NCBI GenBank assembly: GCA_020025955.1
Contig: JAHHRF010000078.1
Span: 1-6,711 of the forward strand
Length of the DNA: 6,711 nucleotides
DNA from: Sutterella sp.
GTDB lineage: Bacteria; Pseudomonadota; Gammaproteobacteria; Burkholderiales; Burkholderiaceae_F
Direction of reading: 5' to 3'
Below, piece after piece: positions 1 to 4,630 of the stretch. The translations under genes and the position numbers were made by a program. Numbering within the stretch: position 1 is the first letter of the stretch; every line of letters begins with the position of its first letter. The notes beneath the pieces were generated by a model. The model worked only from the letters and a program-made list of their open reading frames with translations. It had not been told where the DNA came from and ran no database searches.

Positions 1-7
1 TAGGTAT

Positions 8-54
8 CCAATTACCCGCCTAACCAAATGTATATCTAGTAGGCGGGAATTTGG
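8..54. repeat. Imperfect inverted repeat downstream of the HU gene
   Basis: The core arms CCCGCCTA (15-22) and TAGGCGGG (40-47) are perfect complements around a 17-base loop. Outer arms AATT (10-13) and AATT (48-51) add four pairs after a single bulged A at 14, and CC (8-9) can pair with GG (53-54) past one more bulge. It lies about 25 bases past the HU stop codon. Neither strand has a T-tract after the stem, so it is not a standard intrinsic terminator. It could be an mRNA 3'-end stabilising hairpin, a Rho-associated end, or an intergenic repeat. Its function is not known. Confidence 0.6.
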
Positions 55-78
55 GGTTTATCGCTGGACCTACTCGAA

Positions 79-357
79 TCAGGCTTTATTGACCAAGTCT
101 TTGAAATAGGTACCAGGGATGAATTTGGGTTTGCGTACCGAGGGAATCGCAATGGATTCGCCCGTCGCAGGATTGCGACCAGTGCGGGGTGCGCAATCGA
201 TGGGCTTAAAGGTCCCGAAACCAATCAACGTGACCGATTCACCGTTGACCACGGAATCAATAATTTCATCAAAAACGGACACCACAATGCGATCAGCCTG
301 CGCCTTAGAAAGACCATTGCGTTCGGCCACGCGTTCAACCAATTCAAGACGGTTCAT
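79..357 (-). CDS. HU-family nucleoid DNA-binding protein
   Basis: This 92-residue protein has the size and shape of an HU subunit, which dimerises and bends DNA as part of the nucleoid. The N-terminal helical half (about residues 1-45, beginning MNRLELVERVAERNGLSKAQ) forms the dimer body. It is followed by the conserved GFGTF (about 47-51) and the arm signature APRTGRNPATGE, whose RNP carries the proline that intercalates into DNA in this family. The C-terminal part ends RKPKFIPGTYFKDLVNKA. The ATG start at 357 is well supported by the Shine-Dalgarno sequence AGGAG (positions 368-364 on the minus strand), six bases upstream. IHF subunits are the main alternative, but the length and arm sequence fit HU better. 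The -TYFKDLVNKA ending is not the textbook KALKDAVN ending of many proteobacterial HUs. It stands alone, with a structured upstream region at 381-432. Family assignment is secure; the subunit name (HupA or HupB) is not. Confidence 0.95.
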   Translation of the reverse strand: MNRLELVERVAERNGLSKAQADRIVVSVFDEIIDSVVNGESVTLIGFGTFKPIDCAPRTGRNPATGESIAIPSVRKPKFIPGTYFKDLVNKA

Positions 358-380
358 AAATAACTCCTAAGAGAAATTTG

Positions 381-432
381 TCGAATGGAGCGACAACTCA
401 GAAAATTGAGTCGATTGGTCGGCGTCATTCGA
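381..432. promoter_or_regulatory. Nested palindrome upstream of the HU start
   Basis: Three nested arms can pair: TCGAATG (381-387) with CATTCGA (426-432), CGAC (391-394) with GTCG (418-421), and ACTCA (396-400) with TGAGT (407-411) around the loop GAAAAT. Small internal loops separate the arms. The element ends 24 bases before the HU start codon, so it would lie in the HU 5' leader or overlap its promoter. I could not identify a convincing -35/-10 pair for HU here. HU is known to prefer cruciform and bent DNA and to bind some structured RNAs, so self-regulation is a reasonable but untested inference. Confidence 0.5.
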
Positions 433-750
433 AAGGCTCGCCGCTTACGCTCGGTTTAAGAGAACGCGAGAAAGAGAGAAGTGAGTCGTTCCCTTGGTTT
501 TATTTTATCCTCAATTTTTTGGGGAAATCTATGTGTAACAGGGGATTTAAAGGAAAGATAAGGGGAATTTGTCCTTTTCTTTAAAGGAGATTCACAAAAG
601 TGAATTTGACCTGGTAATAACCCCATTATTTCCCGTTCGCGTCCCCGTAAAAACCGTGTTGGTTGGCACGAATTTTCAAAGATTCGTTACAACTTGGCTC
701 ATTTTGAAAACCCTCTCGAGCGGGGGAACTGTCACAATAGCGTTAAATCT
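433..750. other. Gene-free, hairpin-rich intergenic stretch
   Basis: No open frame here looks coding. The left part (about 456-488) is purine-rich on the plus strand. Further right are four hairpins. CCTCAA/TTGGGG (509-524) has a TTTT loop and one wobble pair. AAAGATAAGG/CCTTTTCTTT (554-582) has one mismatch. ATTCAC/GTGAAT (590-605) is perfect with an AAAA loop. TTTTCAAA/TTTGAAAA (673-710) is perfect with a 22-base loop. The stretch from about 495 to 610 is clearly more AT-rich than the neighbouring genes. It may hold the HU promoter (minus strand) and elements for the transcript ending at 852 (plus strand), or be decayed sequence. Confidence 0.45.
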
Positions 751-757
751 TTATGAG
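729..757 (+). promoter_or_regulatory. Weak candidate sigma-70 promoter ahead of the orphan terminator
   Basis: CTGTCA (729-734) and TATGAG (752-757) are separated by 17 bases and each match four of six consensus positions. A start near 764 would give an RNA of about 89 bases that opens with one hairpin and ends in the terminator at 816-852. The match is weak and was found by searching upstream of that terminator, so chance is a real possibility. Confidence 0.25.
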
Positions 758-813
758 TCACTTCGTTGGAAGCGATAACCCTTTTCAACGAGGTCCTTGA
801 AGTAGGGGATTTT
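751..813 (-). pseudogene. Possible C-terminal remnant of a second HU gene
   Basis: On the minus strand, an 18-codon frame between TAG (816-814) and TAA (753-751) reads KIPYFKDLVEKGYRFQRSDS. The segment YFKDLVEK (804-781) matches YFKDLVNK near the end of the intact HU protein in this window (108-85) at seven of eight residues, and K, I and P just before it also fit HU's KFIPGTYF with gaps. Of the eight codons, two are identical (TTC, GAC) and five differ only synonymously, as expected for a diverged coding copy. No HU sequence is visible further upstream, where the terminator hairpin and the Sel1 gene begin. There is no start codon or ribosome site, so it would be a vestige. Chance similarity over such a short stretch cannot be excluded. 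Confidence 0.4.
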
Positions 814-852
814 CTAGACCGTTTGCCTGGGGAGGTAAACGGTCTTTTTTTT
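764..852 (+). ncRNA. Candidate small RNA ending in an intrinsic terminator
   Basis: The strong terminator at 816-852 needs a plus-strand transcript, yet no credible plus-strand gene precedes it. Just upstream, CGTTG (764-768) can pair with CAACG (786-790), extendable to an eight-pair stem from 761 with one wobble. TTTCAA (784-789) can alternatively pair with TTGAAG (798-803), so two mutually exclusive folds are possible. The proposed start at 764 depends on the weak promoter at 729-757. The stretch overlaps the HU-like remnant on the other strand, which may by itself explain part of the sequence. I recognise no known RNA family. Confidence 0.25.
816..852 (+). terminator. Strong intrinsic terminator, plus strand
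   Basis: Arms AGACCGTTTGCC (816-827) and GGTAAACGGTCT (834-845) form a 12-pair stem with one G-U wobble and the six-base loop TGGGGA, followed by eight Ts (845-852). On the minus strand the stem is followed by AGAAAAT, with no T-tract, so it should act only on plus-strand transcription. The last T is the first base of the Sel1 gene's stop triplet (852-854 on the opposite strand). It could shield the Sel1 gene from antisense read-through or end a small RNA. Confidence 0.85.
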
Positions 853-1910
853 CATCGCTCGTTACGGGGTAAAAGCGTTTCAACTAAGGCCTTAAGGTCA
901 GGGTAGTGTTGAAGGACTTTGGAGGCTTGCCGATTCTCGCGGTACGTGAGCATCGCTTTTAAAACAGGAAGCCCCGCTTTGGCGGTCACGTCCCCACGTT
1001 TGGCCGCGGCCTTTAAAAGGACTAAGGCTTTAAAGCGATCAAGCGGCAACGCATTCCCCGTTTGATAAAACCCCGCTAAGGTCACCAAGGCGCGCGTATC
1101 GCCCCCTTCCGCTGAGCGCGCAATCCAGCGTACGGCTTGGCGTAAATCGACGGTTTCCCCACGCCCCGCCCAACAGGCGAGCCCCAGACGGTATTGGGCA
1201 TTCACGTCCCCATTTAAGGCGGCCTCTCGCTGCCAGCGTTTGGCTTCCTGGGGGTCGCGCGCGGGATTGTGACGGTCTTCCAGAAGACGCGCGAGTTCAT
1301 ACTGCGCGATGCAGTCGCCGGCTTTCGCCCCCAGACTCAACCACGTTTGAGCAGCTACTAGGTCAGGCTTTGTTCCAAAGCCATCTCGGTAAAAGAGCCC
1401 CGCTTCCCGTGCGCAGGTGGGCTCGCCTGCCGCCCCTGCCAGGCGTGCCCAGTAGAGGGCTTGGTGGGCCTCGTCACTTTCTGGGTCAGCGTCTTGAGCG
1501 TAGGCTTTCACTAAGAGCGCTTGCGCGTTGACGTGCCCCTTAAAGGCGATGGGTAAAAGCGTTTCGATCCCTTTTTCTTTTTGCTGCGCTGTGCCTTGAC
1601 CGCGTAAGAACATCAGTCCCAGAAAGAAGGTCCCCGCGTCACAGCCCTTTTTGTGGCTCGTTTTAAACCCAAGCAAGGCCTCACGGTTGGTGAGGTTGGA
1701 CGGGAGGTGCGCAATTAAATAGTGGCCCCATCGCGCTAAGGCTTCCGGGTCGCCGGCTTTGGCGTCCTTCTGCAAGGTCTCTAAGGCCTTTAAGGCTTCT
1801 TCCCCCGACAAGGGACGCGCACGCACCCGACCCCCAAGGAGGTCGACCACGTGTGAGCTATTCACTTCCCAGGGTGGAACGGGGAAGGTGTCGTCGGGGC
1901 GCTTGGGCAT
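852..1910 (-). CDS. Sel1-repeat (TPR-like) protein
   Basis: This 352-residue protein is built of about seven Sel1-like repeats of 36-37 residues spanning roughly residues 54-306. Recognisable units include CDAGTFFLGLMFLRGQG, CIAQYELARLLEDR and VNAQYRLGLACWAGRG, each ending in an A-x(2-3)-G-D/H/E turn. Sel1 repeats form alpha-solenoids that bind other proteins, so a scaffold or adaptor role is likely, but no partner or catalytic site is visible. I see no signal peptide; the N-terminus (MPKRPDDTFPVPPWE) is polar, which suggests a cytoplasmic protein. The non-repeat tail after about 307 is helical and basic. I chose the ATG at 1910, ten bases after the upstream gene's stop. A TTG at 1955 would add 15 residues and overlap that gene by 35 bases. 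Neither start has a clear Shine-Dalgarno sequence. It probably shares a transcript with the membrane-protein gene upstream. No minus-strand terminator follows. Confidence 0.85.
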   Translation of the reverse strand: MPKRPDDTFPVPPWEVNSSHVVDLLGGRVRARPLSGEEALKALETLQKDAKAGDPEALARWGHYLIAHLPSNLTNREALLGFKTSHKKGCDAGTFFLGLMFLRGQGTAQQKEKGIETLLPIAFKGHVNAQALLVKAYAQDADPESDEAHQALYWARLAGAAGEPTCAREAGLFYRDGFGTKPDLVAAQTWLSLGAKAGDCIAQYELARLLEDRHNPARDPQEAKRWQREAALNGDVNAQYRLGLACWAGRGETVDLRQAVRWIARSAEGGDTRALVTLAGFYQTGNALPLDRFKALVLLKAAAKRGDVTAKAGLPVLKAMLTYRENRQASKVLQHYPDLKALVETLLPRNER

Positions 1911-1920
1911 GAGCTTGGGG

Positions 1921-2454
1921 TTACTTTTCTGCTGTTTTAGAAGGGACGGCTTCAACGTGCGTCACACCCGATTCGTCACGTCGAATGATGACGGCCTCCG
2001 AGGTCGGTGCCGTCATTCCCACGCCCGTGATTTCGGTAAAAAGCGTCACACTGGTACTCACCATCGTAAAAAGCACCCAGCCCAAGCCCCCAATCAAGGT
2101 GGCGCGAGAAAGGCTTTGGTAGGGCCCCGTCTGGGAGGCAGCCTTCATGGCGCGCGCCAAAGGGACGCCGGTCGTCATCATCCAGCCCGCCCAAAGAACG
2201 AGAAGAAGGTAGGGCCCCGCCCACTGCATGAGGGGCTCTTGGGGAAAGACGACGCGTGCCACAAGGTAGAGCGCAATCACCAAAAGCGTCAAACGTACCC
2301 AACGGCGGGCTTGGCGAGCTTTGGCGGGAAGCCCCATCATTGCCCAATTGTGCCCCGCTAACTGACCGCCCAAAATCGGGGTGAAAAGAAGCGTTAACGC
2401 CATTAGGCCGTAGGGGGAATAAAGCGTGGGGTGCGAAGCGGTGGGACGAGTCAT
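1921..2454 (-). CDS. Small four-helix inner-membrane protein of unknown function
   Basis: The 177-residue product has about four hydrophobic segments, near residues 13-34, 53-70, 75-98 and 118-143, so it is probably an inner-membrane protein. The first segment ends LFTPILGGQLAGHNW, followed by MMGLPAKARQARRW. This G-G-x-L-A-x-x-N then L-G-x-P-x-x-A pattern occurs in many small uncharacterised bacterial membrane proteins. The basic stretch KARQARRW suggests that loop faces the cytoplasm. A polar tail of about 35 residues follows the last helix. The ATG at 2454 is the natural start, although the bases before it (CTTTTCTACC) give little Shine-Dalgarno support. It precedes the Sel1 gene by ten bases, so the two are probably one operon, and it is divergent from the lipoprotein gene. 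No function can be assigned. A weak promoter could lie in 2455-2560, but I found no convincing pair. Confidence 0.8.
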   Translation of the reverse strand: MTRPTASHPTLYSPYGLMALTLLFTPILGGQLAGHNWAMMGLPAKARQARRWVRLTLLVIALYLVARVVFPQEPLMQWAGPYLLLVLWAGWMMTTGVPLARAMKAASQTGPYQSLSRATLIGGLGWVLFTMVSTSVTLFTEITGVGMTAPTSEAVIIRRDESGVTHVEAVPSKTAEK

Positions 2455-2576
2455 GGTAGAAAAGCCGTTTTAGGGGAGTTAAAGCAAGATTCGAATTAGT
2501 GCATAGGGTAACGATTGGGGCGAGAAGACGCAAACCGCCTTAATGGAAACCCCAGTGCGCCATGCCTTTTTAACCT

Positions 2577-2606
2577 CTGACAAAAGGGGGGAGCACCCAG
2601 TAAAAT
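2577..2606 (+). promoter_or_regulatory. Sigma-70-type promoter for the lipoprotein-MFS unit
   Basis: CTGACA (2577-2582) and TAAAAT (2601-2606) each match five of six consensus positions, with an 18-base spacer. Transcription from about 2613 would give a leader of roughly 90 bases before the GTG start at 2705. The leader contains GGTGGCGC (2617-2624), able to pair with GCGCC and ACC (2661-2670), around the palindrome AGAGCTCT. The 250 bases between the two divergent genes contain no other gene that I can see. Confidence 0.55.
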
Positions 2607-2691
2607 GAGGTGACGTGGTGGCGCTTTTCCTCTAGAGCTCTTCTCTTTGAGGGAACTCTGGCGCCCAACCTCTACCCGATGAATTTCACAC

Positions 2692-2696
2692 AAAGG
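2692..2696 (+). promoter_or_regulatory. Ribosome binding site fixing the lipoprotein GTG start
   Basis: AAAGG at 2692-2696 sits eight bases before GTG at 2705. There is no in-frame ATG close by: the ATG at 2679 is in another frame and its frame closes after 20 codons. This site, with the signal peptide directly after the GTG, decides the start. Confidence 0.65.
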
Positions 2697-2704
2697 TTTC
2701 TCCC

Positions 2705-3211
2705 GTGCGAACACTGTCCAGTCCAAGCGCTTTTTGCTTAGCCCTCGCTTGTGGGGTCTTCGTTGGGGGGCTCTCCGGGTGCTCCAGCCCGACGGCGCCG
2801 GTGCCCATCGTGGCACCCCAAGAAGTGCTCTGTGTGGAAATGACGCCGCACGCGCAAGCGCCCTTTGATTTGATGGTGGCGAGCCGCCTAAAGACGCGCG
2901 GGATGCGCGTCAACATGGTGAGCGCTCCCGAAGAGAAAGGCCCCGCGTGGTCGCTTTTGACGCAAGCGCGTGAATTGGGGTGTCGTAAGCTCGTTACCCT
3001 CACGGGGATGGACCCCTTGGCGCCGCAAGACCATTACAGCTTACGCTTTGTGGATTTAACCTCAGGAGAGGCCCGCCAAGTGAGTCTTCCCTGCCAGCCT
3101 TCGGGCGTTTTTGTGGGGGCGCTTCGCCCGCGTAAACCCCATCAAGAAGAGATGATTGAAGCCTTGGTGGATCGACTCTTTCCCGATATCTATACCCTTT
3201 CTCGCCCTTAA
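2705..3211 (+). CDS. Putative lipoprotein of unknown function
   Basis: The 168-residue product begins with a hydrophobic signal segment (about residues 8-22) and a lipobox L-S-G-C with Cys26 as the predicted lipidated residue. The next residues are Ser-Ser rather than Asp, so in a proteobacterium the mature protein would be expected in the outer membrane, facing the periplasm. The mature part starts with a proline-rich spacer (about 28-39). A compact domain follows with VLCVEM (41-46), RLKTRGMRVNMVSAP (61-75) and LGCRKLVTLTGMD (91-103), an alternating strand-helix pattern. Cysteines at 43, 93 and 130 could allow one disulfide. I do not recognise the family with confidence. It starts with GTG, supported by AAAGG. 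The MFS gene follows after 36 bases with no terminator, so the two are probably co-transcribed. A link to efflux or envelope function is inference from position only. Confidence 0.8.
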   Translation: MRTLSSPSAFCLALACGVFVGGLSGCSSPTAPVPIVAPQEVLCVEMTPHAQAPFDLMVASRLKTRGMRVNMVSAPEEKGPAWSLLTQARELGCRKLVTLTGMDPLAPQDHYSLRFVDLTSGEARQVSLPCQPSGVFVGALRPRKPHQEEMIEALVDRLFPDIYTLSRP

Positions 3212-3247
3212 TCGACGAATAACGTTACCCCTTGAAATAAGCGTTTT

Positions 3248-4510
3248 ATGGACTACTTTCGTCAACGTCCGTGGCTCATAACGGTGATCTTTCTCAATAT
3301 CGGTTCCGTTTTTGCTGCCTTGATCTACACCATGCTGATTCCCTTCTTGCCCATGTATTTGATGGACGAGTTGGGCGTGGGGATGGAGTCGGTCAAATTG
3401 TGGAGTGGGCTCTGCTTTGCGGCGAGCTTTCTCTTTGCCGGGATCATGGCGCCGATTTGGGGAGCGATGGCCGACCGCTATTCGCAAAAAGTGATGGTGG
3501 TGCGTGCTGCCCTCTTTTTAGGGGTCACCTACTTTTTAGGTGGGCTCGTTCATAGCGGGTGGGAACTTTTCTTTGTGCGTTGCCTTCAGGGCTTCGCCTC
3601 GGGCTTTATTCCTGCGTCCATGGCGATCGTCTCAGCCATGGTCCCTCGAAAGGAATTGGGGCTACACATGGGGATTATGCAAAGCGCGATTACCGCAGGG
3701 AGCATCTTGGGGCCCTTCTTAGGGGGCGTCATTGCCGAGTGGACGGGGATGCGCGTGAGCTTCTTTATCGGGGGCGGCACCTTAATGGCGATGGGGCTTC
3801 TCTACATCTTTATTGTCCCTGAGCTTCCGAAACCAGAGCCCAAGCCCGAGCCCGTTGGGGGTGAAGAGAAAAACCTCAATTGGACGCTATTAAAAGCCCC
3901 CTTGGTCTTTCCCTTGTTAGTCACGTCCGCCGTCTTACAGTTGGCGATCTACTGCGTGCAACCCATCTTGCCCTTGTACTTGGGGGACCTTCGCGGGAGC
4001 ATGGACCAAATTGGTCTGGTGACGGGGACGGTGTTCTCCGTTGTCGGGATTGCGGGCTTAATTTCTGCGCCCTTATGGGGGGCGTTAGGGGGCCGCTGGT
4101 CCTACCGCGACGTGCTCTACGTTTCGTTATTCACTTCTGGGCTTTTCTGCTTACTTCAAGTCATCCCCGATTCGGTGGAAGGCTTCACCGCGTGGCGCTT
4201 TGTCGCGGGGTTCTGCGCTGCAGGGATTAGTCCTGCTTCGATGGCGCTCTTGAGCACCTATACGGATCCCGCGCATCGTGGTCGCATCTTTGGGTTTAAC
4301 TTTGCCGCGCAACAAGCCGGGGGCTTCTTAGGGCCCTTAATGGGTGGGATCGTGGCGAGCTTTTTCCCGTTGGGGGCGGTGCTGCTTCTTTCGGGGGTGG
4401 TCTTTATTTTGAATGCCCTTTACTTAATGGCCGTTTGGCCCAAAGATCTGAAAGACTTTAAGGCGGATACCGAACGACATCTTTCTTCAACGTCGTCAGA
4501 TTCCCGTTGA
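3248..4510 (+). CDS. MFS transporter, MdtG-like multidrug efflux type
   Basis: This 420-residue inner-membrane protein has the length and layout of a 12-helix major facilitator transporter, probably a proton-coupled drug exporter. Visible features are PFLPMYL at the end of helix 1 (about 32-38), LWSGLCFAASFLFAGIMAPIWG (51-72), and loop 2-3 motif A as G72-A-M-A-D75-R76-Y-S-Q-K81. Antiporter motif C in helix 5 is GSILGPFLGG (151-160). The middle loop (about 191-210) carries PKPEPKPEP. The second half repeats the pattern with LISAPLWGAL (271-280) and GRIFGFN followed by GPLMGG. The WSGLxF, SAPLWGxLG and AGRIF-like patterns recall E. coli MdtG as I remember it, so MdtG-like is offered as a family hint. 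The substrate is unknown. The second motif A copy (GALGGRW) lacks the usual Asp. The ATG at 3248 has no clear Shine-Dalgarno sequence. It lies 36 bases behind the lipoprotein gene. Confidence 0.9.
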   Translation: MDYFRQRPWLITVIFLNIGSVFAALIYTMLIPFLPMYLMDELGVGMESVKLWSGLCFAASFLFAGIMAPIWGAMADRYSQKVMVVRAALFLGVTYFLGGLVHSGWELFFVRCLQGFASGFIPASMAIVSAMVPRKELGLHMGIMQSAITAGSILGPFLGGVIAEWTGMRVSFFIGGGTLMAMGLLYIFIVPELPKPEPKPEPVGGEEKNLNWTLLKAPLVFPLLVTSAVLQLAIYCVQPILPLYLGDLRGSMDQIGLVTGTVFSVVGIAGLISAPLWGALGGRWSYRDVLYVSLFTSGLFCLLQVIPDSVEGFTAWRFVAGFCAAGISPASMALLSTYTDPAHRGRIFGFNFAAQQAGGFLGPLMGGIVASFFPLGAVLLLSGVVFILNALYLMAVWPKDLKDFKADTERHLSSTSSDSR

Positions 4511-4545
4511 TGGCAAAAAATTAGTCCCTTTTCCCTAAGGGTTTC

Positions 4546-4574
4546 TTGTGAAATGGGGCTTGATTCTCTACAAT
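4546..4574 (+). promoter_or_regulatory. Sigma-70-type promoter for the phosphate transporter gene
   Basis: TTGTGA (4546-4551, four of six consensus bases) and TACAAT (4569-4574, five of six) are separated by 17 bases. Transcription would begin near 4581, about 50 bases before the ATG at 4631. It lies in the 120-base gap after the MFS gene. No clear pair of PhoB-like CTGTCAT repeats is visible around it, so control by phosphate is not shown. Confidence 0.6.
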
Positions 4575-4581
4575 GACGGCG

Positions 4582-4616
4582 TTACGACGTCGGTCGGTAA
4601 AGCAGTGAAGGACTGC
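4582..4616 (+). promoter_or_regulatory. Two adjacent hairpins in the phosphate transporter leader
   Basis: TTACGAC (4582-4588) pairs with GTCGGTAA (4593-4600), leaving one bulged G and a four-base loop. GCAGT (4602-4606) pairs perfectly with ACTGC (4612-4616) around the loop GAAGG. Both would lie at the very 5' end of the mRNA if the promoter at 4546-4574 is used. There is no T-tract and no buried Shine-Dalgarno sequence, so the role may be RNA stability or protein binding. It matches no riboswitch that I recognise. Confidence 0.4.
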
Positions 4617-4630
4617 ATAAACAGCGCTCA

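Noticed and set aside
378..584. A 68-codon plus-strand frame over the HU upstream region
   Set aside because: It lies across the palindrome and the purine-rich tract, has a low-complexity composition, no ribosome site and no recognisable domain.
569..778. A 69-codon plus-strand frame ending just before the strong terminator
   Set aside because: It begins at TTG with GGGG only three bases upstream, uses ATA and AGA codons unlike the neighbours, contains hairpins and the HU-like remnant on the other strand, and resembles no family I know. It is kept only as a faint possibility.
1911..1955. TTG start at 1955 extending the Sel1 protein by 15 residues
   Set aside because: It overlaps the upstream gene by 35 bases and has no better ribosome site than the ATG at 1910. 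The added residues (MKPSLLKQQKSNPKL) look like read-through of the neighbour's 3' end.
1759..2361. A long plus-strand frame opposite the Sel1 and membrane-protein genes
   Set aside because: It spans the junction of two well-supported minus-strand genes and has an Arg/His/Gly-rich composition typical of an antisense shadow of GGG/CCC-rich coding DNA.
2488..2502. ATTCGAAT-type palindrome resembling a tRNA T-loop
   Set aside because: The flanking bases do not form a T-stem on either strand, and no anticodon or acceptor arms can be drawn.
2679..2741. A 20-codon frame starting ATG and overlapping the lipoprotein start, as a leader peptide
   Set aside because: No ribosome binding site precedes it and it shows no regulatory codon run.
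3062..3487. A 141-codon minus-strand frame opposite the lipoprotein and MFS genes
   Set aside because: It is His/Arg/Lys-rich antisense of two real genes, with no domain.
4533..4541. CCCTAAGGG as a terminator after the MFS gene
   Set aside because: The stem is only three or four pairs and is followed by TTTC rather than a T-tract.
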